A stretch of DNA of 64,000 nucleotides from Elymus sibiricus (lineage: Eukaryota > Streptophyta > Magnoliopsida > Poales > Poaceae): assembly GCA_039707655.1 (NCBI GenBank), contig CM077667.1:416931409-416995408 (forward strand), written 5' to 3'. Numbering within the stretch: position 1 is the first letter of the stretch; every line of letters begins with the position of its first letter. Position numbers and translations under genes: made by a program. Positions 55,947 to 64,000 of the stretch are shown piece by piece. The notes beneath the pieces are model-generated. The model searched no databases, had not been told where the DNA came from, and saw nothing but the letters and a program-made list of their open reading frames with translations.

Positions 55947-57690
55947 TGTTGGAAATATGCCCTAGAGGCAATTAATAAAGTGTTTATTATTATCATATTT
56001 CCCCGTTCATGATAATGGTTTATTATTCATGCTAGAATTGTATTGACCGGAAACTAAATACATGTGTGGATAATAGACAAATACTATGTCCCTAGTATGC
56101 CTCTACTAACCTAGCTCGTTGATCAAAAGACGGTCAAGGTTTCCTGACCATGGACATGAGTTGTCATTTGATAACGGGATCACATCATTAGGAGAATGAT
56201 GTGATGGACTTGACCCAACCATTAGCATAGCAAATGATCGTTCAGTTTATTGCTATTGCTTTCACTATGTCAAATACACGTTCCTCTGACCATGAGATCA
56301 TGCAACTCCCGGATACCGTAGGAATACTTTGGGTGTATCAAAGGTCACAACGTAACTGGGTGATTATAAAGGTGCACTACAGGTATCTCCGAAAGTGTTT
56401 GTTGAGTTGGCATGGATCGAGATTGGGATTTGTCCCTCCGACTATCGGAGAGGTATCTCTGGGCCCTCTCGGTAATACAGCATCACAGAAGCCTTGCAAG
56501 CACCGTGACTAAAGAGTTAGTTGCAAGATGATGTATTACGGAACGAGTAAAGAGACTTGCCGGTAACGAGATTGAACTAGGTATTGGATACCGACGATCG
56601 AATCTCGGGCAAGTAACATACCGCCGGACAAAGGGAACAACGTATGTTGACATATGAGGTTCACCGATAAAGATCTTTGTGGAATGTGTAGGAACCAATA
56701 TGAGCATCTAGGTCCCGCTGTTGGTTATTGACCGAAGAGTTGTCTCGGTCATGTCTACATCATTCCCGAACCCGTAGGGTCCGCACACTTAAGGTTCGAT
56801 GACGATATAGTATTATATGAGTTATGTGATTGGTGACCGAATGTTGTTCGGAGTCCCGGATGAGATCACGGACATGACGAGGAGTCTCGGAATGTCCGAG
56901 AGGTAAAGATTCATATATTGGAAGGCTATATTCGGACGTCGGAAAGGTTCCGAGTGATTCGGGTATTTTTCGGAGTACCGGGGAGTTACGGGAATTCACC
57001 GGGAGAAGTAATGGGCCTTATTGGGCCATACGGGAAAAGGAGAGGCAGGCCACGTGAGGAGGCGCGCACCCCCCCTTGCCCAAACCGAATTGGACTAGGG
57101 GAGGGGGCGCAGCCCCCTCTTTCCTTTCCCTCTCCCTTCCCCCTTTCCTACTCCGTATGGGAGGTGGAATCCTACTAGGACTAAGGAGTCCTAGTAGGAC
57201 TCCCCACTCTTGGCGCAGCCCCTAGGGCCAGCCTCCTCCCCTCTCCCTCCTTTATATATGGAGGAGGGGCACCCCTTGAAGACACACAATTGCACCATAG
57301 CCGTGTGCGGTGCCCCGATCTCTGTTTTCCACCTCGGTCATATTTCGGAGAGCTTAGGCGAAGCCCTGCCGGAATCACTTCACCGTCACCGTCGCCACGC
57401 CGTCGTGCTGACGGAACTCATCTACTACCTCGAAGTCTTGCTGGATCAAGAAGGCGAGGAACGTCACCGAGCTGCACGTGTGTAGAACTCGGAGGTGCCG
57501 TACGTTCGGTACTCGATCGGTGGAGCTCGAAGGATTGTTCGACTACATCAACCGCGTTGTGAGATGCTTCCGCTAACGGTCTACGAGGGTACGTAGACAC
57601 ACTCTCCCCTCTCGTAGCGATGCATCTCCATGGATAGATCTTGCGTGAGCATAGGAATTTTTTTTGAAATTCATGCTCCGTTCCCCAACA
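55947..57690 (+). repeat. 3' LTR of the Angela-like element
   Basis: 1744 bp, same length as the 5' copy, with about 20 scattered substitutions. Confidence 0.95.
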
Positions 57691-57695
57691 AGAAA

Positions 57696-57941
57696 GCAAA
57701 ACCACAAGTTCACGGGCCCCCAGTGGGTTTCATACATGTTTGAGCCCAAGGAGTGTAAGTGAATATATAGAGACAGGCTGTAGTAGGTGAGGGTATCCTG
57801 GCTGGGATCACGAACTGGCGGCGGCTGGCTGTAACCTGCATCCCCTTCCCCTACCTCTGAATCCTTCTTCTCTAGTACTTGTAGCTGAATTCCTGTGAGC
57901 AACTGATTGTGAGAAGCAGATGTACTAGTGTGACCCTAACA
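57696..57941 (+). repeat. 3' LTR of the Reina-like element, last 246 bp
   Basis: Continues GCAAAACCACAAGTTCACGG...GACCCTAACA after the second copy of AGAAA (57691-57695). It is followed by TATTT, the outer element's TSD. Confidence 0.9.
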
Positions 57942-58557
57942 TATTTGCAAAGTGGGGCAGCGAACACGGATATTGAACTCCCTCATGTTCCCATTTCCCA
58001 TCTCCTTATATTTTCTGAAGATGCCAACACCTTGGGCAAATCCAAACTCTCCGGTCCCACCGACGATTGCCCATTCATCTACAGGGAGACCTCGGTAGTT
58101 TCCGACCACCTTCAGGGTAGACCCCTTAAACCTAGGCCAAATGTGGAAAGATATATACATGATAGACCACAATGAAACAATTGAAAATTTGAAATCTTCA
58201 AGCGAAACACATACAAAAACCACCCTAACTGGAGGACTGAGATGAGTCAAACCTTTGATCGACGAATACTATGTTGAGACAGACAAGCCATGAGTCCCGT
58301 AGGTTCATGTCACTGCCGGTATGCACGCCCTGAGCACGTGCGACAAGGTTCGTGCTGGGACCAGGACCATCATACATGGTCCAGTCATTGGCGTAAGTGG
58401 CTCCAAACCCAGTGGGATGCGCTATATTCACTACTTGCCTCTCATTAACCTCTGCTGACCCTTCGACCCACTGGTACATGTACAAGTGGAAGGTGAGCTC
58501 AGTCTGCTGGATCTCTTGGGTAACCGGAGCGCTAGTAAAATAGCTAGGGTTTACCAT
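57942..58557 (-). CDS. Dirigent-domain exons of the split lectin gene
   Basis: Exon 1 starts at the ATG at 58557 (MVNPSYFTSAPVTQEIQQTE) and contains LTFHLYMYQW, the first dirigent strand. It ends CAAAG before a GTTTGA donor (58252). Exon 2 resumes at 58131 after CCTAG, with NYRGLPVDEWAIVGGTGEFG and FAQGVGIFRKYKE, the core dirigent motifs, and stops at codon ATA where the TSD begins. Dirigent domains fold as a beta-barrel that steers radical coupling or binds phenolics; in fusions with jacalin the exact role is unsettled. No signal peptide is seen, consistent with a cytosolic lectin. If transcribed it would run into the retrotransposon LTR. Confidence 0.85.
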
Positions 58558-58656
58558 GGCTGGCTAGGGTAGTGGCTAAAGGAGATGTGTGGCTGGTTGT
58601 TGACCTGAACCGTAAGTGTGTTGGCTGTTGGAAATGGATGTGGGTTAAGGGCGCAA

Positions 58657-58662
58657 TTTATA
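58657..58662 (-). promoter_or_regulatory. TATA box of the lectin gene
   Basis: TATAAA on the minus strand, 100 bp upstream of the ATG at 58557, within GAGCTCTATAAATTGCGCCC-like context: a normal core-promoter position. Confidence 0.6.
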
Positions 58663-58888
58663 GAGCTGATCTATGCTTAGATGCCTAGGACAATTCCTCA
58701 TGAAAATCTGAGATCGATGGATGGATTAGGTGCTCCGTCGATCTCACGAATTGTTATTTCGTGGCCAGGTTCATGAGTGAACATCCTCCTATTACTTATC
58801 TGCAACTGGTTCTTCTTGAACCCTTATCAAAAAGATGCAGTAGCACATGAATTGTGCTGCTTTGCTTCGGATCTCGTTCAAAATGACC

Positions 58889-58964
58889 GCACCGGCTGCT
58901 AGCAAGTCAAGCAAAGAAATACCAGCGCACCGGCTGCTAGCAAGTCAAGCAAAGAAATACCAGC
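58889..58964. repeat. 38-bp perfect tandem duplication
   Basis: GCACCGGCTGCTAGCAAGTC...ATACCAGC twice in a row, upstream of the lectin promoter. Confidence 0.9.
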
Positions 58965-58993
58965 ATCGTCTGCTTGTGCTGCGTACGTCGATG

Positions 58994-59285
58994 TGCCAAT
59001 CTGGATCCTTCTATTTTTATTTTCAAATTATGAACACATAGATGATAAGATATTTTGATGTGCAGGACGATTGAACACTCTACTGTTTTTAATCAATTGT
59101 CTAATTGTGCCAATCTGGATCCTTCTATTTTTATTTCCAAATTGTCAAATGATAAGTAGATGATAAGATATTTTGACGTGCAGGCCCGTTGAACACTTAA
59201 TTGCTTATAATCCATTGTCTACTTGTGCAATGCGCCAATTTGGATCAGATGATAAGATATTTTGACTTGCAAGCCGATTGAACAA
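58994..59285. repeat. Three diverged copies of a ~90-120-bp unit
   Basis: Each copy has a GCCAAT(C/T)TGGATC start and GATGATAAGATATTTTGA (59041, 59159, 59248), then a GATTGAACA-type stretch. The third copy is shorter (89-bp spacing versus 118). Confidence 0.8.
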
Positions 59286-59660
59286 TTTTTCTATTAAGTC
59301 ATTATCTATTTGCGCAGAATATTTAACAAAAAACTACCACAACTGGGATTTTGATCCCACAGAACTACCACTTTGAAAACATCAACAAAAAACTACTATT
59401 TGAATCTTATTTTTTTGCTAAAAACTACCACTTTTGGATAGTGTCCGGTATAAAGGAGTGAATAGCATAAAACGACCACAATTCGTTACATTGCTCCAAA
59501 AAACTACCAGATTTTTGATTGTGACTGATAGCTACCACTTTTCTCGCTGGTTGTCTCAAAAAACCCAAAACGGCCGTTGCTAGGGATTTAAACCGATTTC
59601 TGACGGAGATGCCCCGCCTGTCAGGCCACGTCATCGGCTCGGTTGACGGTGAGGCCGTTA
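59286..59660. mobile_element. Possible Mutator-like terminal region
   Basis: Several AAAAACTACCAC-type motifs (59325, 59387, 59421, 59499), then a segment with GGCCGTTAACGGCCGTTAC (palindromic) at 59652-59670. In Triticeae such sequence is common at ends of Mutator-like elements (memory). No partner terminal repeat or 9-bp TSD could be identified within the window. Confidence 0.35.
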
Positions 59661-59837
59661 ACGGCCGTTACTTGACCAGGTGCGATCCAACCGCACCGGT
59701 TGGCTCGCTATTAATTCGTTGTCTCCCTCCCTCTAGCTCTCCTCCCCGGCCCGCACTCCTCTTTGCTCTCACTCTCACTCTCCTCTCTGCTCTTCGACGC
59801 CGGCGGCAACTAGCGCCGTGGAAGCTCCACCACCGCC

Positions 59838-61533
59838 ATGCCTTCCTGGAATGACGGGGAAACGGCCTCAGAGGATGGTTGCGACATCACTAGCATGGAC
59901 ATGGCTCTTTGGGTAAGTTCGTTTGGTCTGTTGAGCTAGGGTTAGGGTTCTTGGTGAGCTAGGGTTAGGGTTCATCTTCGAGCTTGATTATGTCTGCTAC
60001 TGTTCTTTATTAGTCAGGGTTATGGTTGTTGGTGGTGCTAGGTTAATGTATGCTGCAATACTAGGGTTAGGGTTAGGGTTCTTGCTGGATTGGGGGAATG
60101 ATTGGGGAATGGTCACTTAAGGTGAATTTGTTGATGTCTGGATGCAGGAGACCCCTGACACCACTGTGGAGCCTCTTTTCTGTGGCCAGCTGGAGCTTTC
60201 TGAACCCACCTGCATGATGCACCACATGAGGCCAATTAAGTGTGGCATTTGAGGGAAGGTTGACTGGAAGGCATTTCTATGGTTGTCCAGTACAGCAGGT
60301 ATAGTACCTTAATTACTCACATTATCTCAAAGCTTAGTAGCACATGTATTTTGGTTGGATGTAGCCAGTTCACTGAATTTTGTCAGTTAACTGAATGTTG
60401 ATCAGTTAACTGAAAAATGTAACCTATCTGAATTTTCTTTAGCTAGTTGGATGCTTGTTTGCTAAGTTAACTAAATTGTTGTTAGTTAATTGAATTTGGT
60501 AAGTTTACTGAATGTAGCCAGTTCACTGAAATTTGTCAGTTTACTGAATTTTGATCAGTTAACTGAAAAATGTAACCTAACTGAATTTTCTTTAGCTAGT
60601 TGGATGCTTGTTTGCCAAGTTAACTAAATTGTTGTTAGTTAATTGAATTTGGTAAGTTTACTGAATGTAGCCAGTTCATTGAAATTTGTCAGTTTACTGA
60701 ATTTTGATCAGTTAACTGAAAAATGTAACCTAATTGAATTTTCTTTAGCTAGTTGGATGCTTGTTTGCTAAGTTAACTAAATTGTTGTTAGTTAACTGAA
60801 TTTGGTAAGTTTACTGAATGTAGCGAGTTCACTAAAATTTGTCAGTTTACTGAATTTTTATAAATTTACTATTTTTTTTCAGTTAACTCAATGTTGATTA
60901 GTTAACTAGATGTTGTTCAGTTAACTGAATTTTATTATATATTTATGAGTGAACTTACACATGCATAATTAATTTCCAAATGCAGGATGTGGGTGTTAAC
61001 TGTGGTATTACTGAGTGGGTTGACCAGCCTTGGCCTCCCATTCTTGAGAATTGCTTGGTGAGGTTGTGGGAAATGTTCCATGAACAGAATCATGGAAGGG
61101 TACTTGATAAGCAGAAGTTTGAGAAGCAGTTGGCCAAGCTTAAGAGTGAAAATGATAAGCTGGCCATTGAGTACACAAAGCTTGTCCAAGAGGTATCCAC
61201 TATGTTTGATTGGCAGGATGGTAAGGTAGACCGGAGGGAGCACCAGAAGGCAGTTGAGGAGGAACAGTTTCAGAAGAGAAAGAAAGAGCTTGAAGAGAGT
61301 TGTAGGTTGGAGGTTCAGATGGAAAAACTCAAACTTGCCAAGGAACAGAGGATCATTTTACAGAGTCGAGCTGACATTATCAAGAACACCAGGAAGGCAA
61401 AGAAGGTGGTTGAGCAGGACAGAGATTTGCTTAAGAAAGAGAAGGCAAAGAGCATGTGGTGAATGAGTTGCTGAAAGATGGGCATGGAAGCAAGGAGAAG
61501 CTAGAGAAAATCAAGGCCATCCTTGATTCTTGA
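59838..61533 (+). pseudogene. GRF zinc-finger/coiled-coil gene, copy 1
   Basis: Exons 59838-59912, 60148-60298 and 60986-61533 with GT-AG introns. Exon 1 MPSWNDGETASEDGCDITSM. Exon 2 holds the first half of a GRF-type zinc finger (CMMHHMRPIK) and, after one extra base near 60241, the second half (VAFEGRLTGRHFYGCPV). Exon 3 gives ITEWVDQPWPPILENCLVRL and a long Lys/Glu-rich coiled coil. A second frame slip at ~61449 diverts the end; the natural end appears to be KEKLEKIKAILDS with TGA at 61531-61533. GRF fingers bind single-stranded nucleic acid in other proteins; here the role is unknown. In grasses similar genes are repetitive and transposon-associated. The two frame slips make it a pseudogene. 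Confidence 0.65.
60361..60930. repeat. ~153-bp tandem repeat in intron 2 of GRF copy 1
   Basis: Units start GTAGCCAGTTCA at 60361, 60514 and 60668, with a partial fourth at 60820 (spacing 153, 154, 152). Each unit is built of GTTAACTGAA/AGTTTACTGAATTT-type words, so there is a shorter repeat inside the longer one. Confidence 0.9.
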
Positions 61534-62208
61534 AGTGTGTGCTGTTGATGCTGAAGTACATCCAAGGCCTTTATAAGTATGTGGCCTAACAATCTGACCT
61601 TGAAGATATGGGGTGTACATTTTGGGGAATGTGAAGTTAATGTAGTATGTGGCAATGTTATGAACTGCAGTGTATTAAGTTAGAACCTTTAATGCTAAGT
61701 TATTAACTATGTTGTAATGAATCTTGTGCCTGAATTACAACCTTGTATGCTATGCTGTAATGAATATTTGCCTATATGCTATGTTGTAGGTTTACTAACT
61801 GTTGTAAGTGAGAATGCTTAGTACTGAATTTCTACGTTGCCTATTTGCTTTGTAGTAAGTGATAAGCCTCTTATGATGGCTGTTGTTAAGCCTACTCATA
61901 TGCTGAGAAAAGAGAAGAGAAATGCACAATAAAGAAAAGTAAAGCGAAGAAAACAGAAGAGAAAAGAGAAGAGAAAAGAGAAGACAAATGCAAAATCTTG
62001 TGCAATTTTAGTCCAGGGCCAATCAGTGAGCTCCTACCCTTTAGCCACATAAAACGTGGAGTCACCTACCAGCTCACTGCTCACTGCTCCCTTTGCTCCT
62101 CCAATCGAGACTGTGCTCCTCGCCCCTCTCTCTTTCTCTTCTCTTTGCTCTCTCTACTCACCTTCTAGATCGCCGCCGTCCAGCTCGCCGCGAGCCGTCT
62201 ACCTCGCC
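61534..62208. other. Spacer between the two GRF genes
   Basis: AT-rich 3' flank of copy 1, then a purine-rich AAGAGAAAAGAGAAG run (about 61910-61990) and a CT-rich 5' leader of copy 2 (CTCTCTTTCTCTTCTCTTTG). CCAATCA at 62018 may be a CCAAT box. No other gene is seen. Confidence 0.5.
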
Positions 62209-63361
62209 ATGGTTTCTTGGAGTGATGGATCCAGCAGCTCCTCGGCGGACAGCGACGAAGTGACCAGTCTGGTGTGCTCCACTCCCTTCACCTCTAGCAT
62301 TTAGGGTTAGGGAAAATGGGGTAATTTTCCGAGCATTTTTTGTTTTAGGCTCGTCCCACCATTTTATGCTTGGAATGGAGAAGCCTTGCTCCAGATCTAC
62401 CATCTAGATGTGAACACCAGGCTGTATGTGAGAAGTTTGTGGCCTTTTAGTCAGTAGACAGTGGAAGAAGATACCTGGGTTGTGCACAAAAGGTTAGTAC
62501 AATTAGCTGCATATTTGTTCAGTTAGCTGCAGATTTGTTCAGTTAGCTGCAGATTTGTTCTCTACATAAACTAGGTTTTGCTAAGTTAACTGAATTCTGG
62601 TAAGTTAACTGAAATTTTCTAAGCTAAGTGAATAGTGATATGTTTACTACAATGTTGTCAGTTTAGTGAAATGTGCTATGTTAACATAATTTTGCCAGTT
62701 AAGTGATATGTTAATTGGATTTTGTTAGTTAAGTGAATTGTGCTAAGTTAACTGATTGTAATTTGTTTGTTTTTGTTCATGTTAGGAAGGACCTAAATGC
62801 AGCTATGTGCATTGGGTTGATCCTGAGTGGCCTCCTCAACTGAGAATGAGTCTAGCTAGGATATGGGAGATGTATGAAAATGAGGTTACTCAGAGGCTGA
62901 GGAAAAATGTTGTCAATGCTGAAGAAAACCTTAAGATCATTGGAGAGAAGAAAAAGATGGAACATGATCTTAGGTTTTTTAAACTAGATTTTGCTAAGAT
63001 GGTGGCTGACAAGGAGGATGCAATAAACCAATTGGGCAGTACACGGATTGCTCTTTCTGATCTAAAGCAAGAGTTTGAGAAGAAGAAGATGTCTAACAAA
63101 ACCGCAACTAACATTCATCAGCTGGTGAGGGTTAAAGCAGAGAAAGAGAGAGATCAGATGATGCAAGAGAGGGACAATTTGATTGAAGAGAGGGATGGGT
63201 TGAAGAAAGATAAAAAGAAGCTAGAGTATATTATTGGTGACTTATTCAAGTATAGAGAGGAAACTAAGTGCAAGATACGCAGGGTTAGGGAGATACTAGA
63301 TGAATTTGAGTTATCCTTTGGGTTGAGATATGTAATACAGTTGTTTCTGTCAGTGGACTAG
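62209..63361 (+). pseudogene. GRF zinc-finger/coiled-coil gene, copy 2
   Basis: Exons 62209-62271 (MVSWSDGSSSSSADSDEVTS), 62349-62492 and 62786-63361. Exon 2 encodes CEHQAVCEKFVAF, a TAG stop at 62448-62450, then SVDSGRRYLGCAQK, which completes the GRF finger. Exon 3 starts EGPKCSYVHWVDPEWPPQLR, like copy 1, and continues as a coiled coil of ~150 residues (RDQMMQERDNLIEERDGLKK). The exon-1 donor (GTGTGC) is weak. The in-frame TAG inside the finger means no full-length protein; the codon may have been Gln or Glu. It shares layout, sequence words and intron repeats with copy 1, but the coiled coils are only loosely alike, so this is an old duplication. Confidence 0.6.
62493..62785. repeat. GTTAACTGAA-type repeats in intron 2 of GRF copy 2
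   Basis: AGTTAGCTGCAGATTTGTTC occurs twice in tandem (62520, 62540, with a third diverged before), then GTTAACTGAA, TTAAGTGA and related words to the acceptor. Same word family as in copy 1. Confidence 0.8.
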
Positions 63362-63690
63362 TTGAATTAGGTTAACTGAATCATTGTTGTAATTTAACTG
63401 AATTATTTGATGCATCTCCAAGTTTACTTAATTCTCACATTTAATTTAGGTTTATTTATACCTACTTAACTGAATTTAAGTTAACTGAATCTGGCACTTA
63501 CCTGAATATGTCAGTTAACAAGTTTAATTTGGTTAAATTCAGTCATGCTCCTTGTTAATTTAGGTTTATTTGTACCTAGTTAACTGGATTTAAGTTAACT
63601 GAATCGGCACTTAACTGAATCTGGCACTTAACTGAATTTAGGTTAAATTCAGTCATGGTCCTTGTTAACTGAATCTGTCAGGTGATTGCT
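63362..63690. repeat. GTTAACTGAA-type repeats downstream of GRF copy 2
   Basis: TTAACTGAAT/TTAAATTCAGT words recur, with TTAATTTAGGTTTATTT at 63441 and 63555 marking a ~114-bp duplication. The repeats continue outside the gene, so they are not strictly intronic. Confidence 0.8.
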
Positions 63691-64000
63691 ACTTGTAGTA
63701 AATTGTAGAAAGCAACAATCATGAAGTGGCGGTGCCCATCATGTTGTTCCACATGCAGAAAGCAACAAGCAACACCTACAATAGCAGCACAAATAGTACT
63801 CCATACCAACATCTGAAGCAAAGGAATGCAGCCCAACTTCATGCATAACTGAACTAAGTTTGCACCACTCCATTACAACCAGTACTCCATAGCAACATAG
63901 TACCACATCTTACCAACGTACCCAAAATAGTTCTAACTTATATGCTATAATATAACAACATACCTATCTACCATAACCAGCATAATTCTAACTTATATGC
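63691..64000. other. Unassigned right edge
   Basis: AT-rich, no ORF. TTCTAACTTATATGC occurs at 63932 and again at 63986. Read on the minus strand (GCATATAAGTTAGAA, then TATGTTGTTA) it resembles the 3' flank of GRF copy 1 (TTAAGTTAGAACC, TATGTTGTAATG at 61673-61720), so a third, inverted copy may lie beyond the window. Confidence 0.3.

Larger units (their letters stand above)
49044..57690 (+). mobile_element. Angela/BARE-1-like Copia retrotransposon, 8.6 kb
   Basis: TGTTGGAAATATGCC...CCCCAACA element with two 1744-bp LTRs and exact TSD AGAAA (49039-49043, 57691-57695), inserted in the 3' LTR of the Reina-like element. Gene order gag, integrase, RT, RNase H is that of Copia. The LTR start TGTTGGAAATATGCCCTAGA is the signature of the BARE-1/Angela/WIS tribe of Triticeae. 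Coding regions carry many stops and frameshifts. About 20 substitutions and 2 single-base indels separate the LTRs by eye. Confidence 0.9.
30184..57941 (+). mobile_element. Reina-like chromovirus (Gypsy), split by two later insertions
   Basis: TG...CA element with 333-bp LTRs and exact TSD TATTT (30179-30183 and 57942-57946). Without the Tat and Angela insertions and their duplicated TSDs it is about 5.47 kb, the size of Reina-clade elements. Domain order is gag (CCHC-like), protease, RT, RNase H, integrase, chromodomain-like C-terminus. The target is exon 2 of the lectin gene. LTRs differ at about 4 of 333 sites by eye. Three stops interrupt pol. Clade assignment rests on short LTRs, Met-type primer site and the C-terminus. 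Confidence 0.85.
29459..58557 (-). pseudogene. Dirigent-jacalin lectin gene split by a nested retrotransposon insertion
   Basis: A monocot chimeric jacalin gene, minus strand. Exon 1 58557-58253, exon 2 58131-57942 continuing after the insertion at 30178-30173, exon 3 30049-29843, exon 4 29725-29459. The first two encode a dirigent domain, the last two a jacalin domain. Splice sites are GT-AG. Leaving out the insertion and one TSD copy (TATTT), the exon-2 frame is uninterrupted and reaches a GTGAGT donor 6 bases past the junction; the total would be about 324 codons, a normal size for the family. Such wheat proteins (jasmonate- or pathogen-induced mannose-binding lectins) act in defence. As it stands the coding exon contains 27.8 kb of transposon, so no full protein can be made. 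The C-terminus after VVGFF also differs from usual jacalin ends, possibly an older defect. Confidence 0.85.

Noticed and set aside
30184..57941. Endogenous pararetrovirus or other integrated virus
   Set aside because: All three elements have LTR pairs, primer sites, polypurine tracts and TSDs; no envelope, movement or coat protein of a plant virus is present.
59940..60090. GTTAGGG repeats as an interstitial telomere
   Set aside because: Only short runs of two to three hexamers (GTTAGGG), not the plant heptamer TTTAGGG in tandem; more like telo-box words common in plant leaders and first introns.

Overview
The window is a piece of a large grass nuclear genome, almost certainly from the Triticeae (wheat, barley, Aegilops or a relative). 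The basis is the repeat content: LTR retrotransposons that look like the Sabrina/WHAM group and the Angela/BARE-1 group, Stowaway MITEs, a CACTA element with a 3-bp target duplication, Helitrons, and GT-AG genes with long TE-filled introns. No rRNA, CRISPR or bacterial-type feature is present. Family names are from memory and were not searched; boundaries, target-site duplications (TSDs), splice sites and stop codons were read from the sequence.

Layout. 1-16.6 kb: a cluster of Sabrina/WHAM-type Gypsy elements. One non-autonomous element (2091-10964) has both LTRs, a tRNA-Asp-type primer site and one acidic ORF. It is surrounded by inverted fragments of related elements, one of them hit by a 1.3-kb CACTA element (13134-14452). 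Two outward-facing LTR pieces (234-1420 and 15387-16610) form a large inverted repeat. 16.6-23.5 kb: a GC-rich GTTGCAGC-like repeat field, then a candidate 5.5-kb Helitron (17777-23297). That Helitron holds a second Helitron on the other strand (19136-22470), a fold-back MITE, a tRNA-like Pol III unit, and a USE/TATA pair spaced like a plant U6 promoter. 23.6-28.6 kb: a four-exon gene for a plasma-membrane-type NRT1/PTR (NPF) transporter, with a LINE remnant in its 3.1-kb intron.

29.5-58.6 kb: a dirigent-jacalin lectin gene on the minus strand, tail-to-tail with the transporter. Its second exon is split by 27.8 kb of nested retrotransposons. A Reina-like chromovirus (30184-57941, TSD TATTT) landed in the coding exon. 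A Tat-lineage Gypsy element (31641-45267, TSD GCGCC) then landed in its gag, and an Angela/BARE-like Copia element (49044-57690, TSD AGAAA) in its 3' LTR. All three TSDs are exact and the LTR pairs differ by only about 1 %, so the gene was broken recently. The Tat element carries gag-pro-pol, a 142-bp tandem array, and on the opposite strand a multi-exon gene with its own TATA box and a domain resembling the grass 'putative gypsy-type transposon' domain.

58.8-64 kb: short tandem repeats, a Mutator-like terminal-type sequence, and two related, decayed genes (59838-61533 and 62209-63361). These encode a GRF-type zinc finger followed by a coiled coil; their introns and flanks are full of GTTAACTGAA-type repeats.

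The ordinary host genes are therefore the NPF transporter (intact frame, shortened central loop) and the broken lectin gene; everything else is mobile or mobile-associated. The most informative observations are the datable nested disruption of the lectin gene, the antisense gene inside the Tat element, the Pol III-like promoter signals inside the Helitron, and the duplicated GRF/coiled-coil genes.
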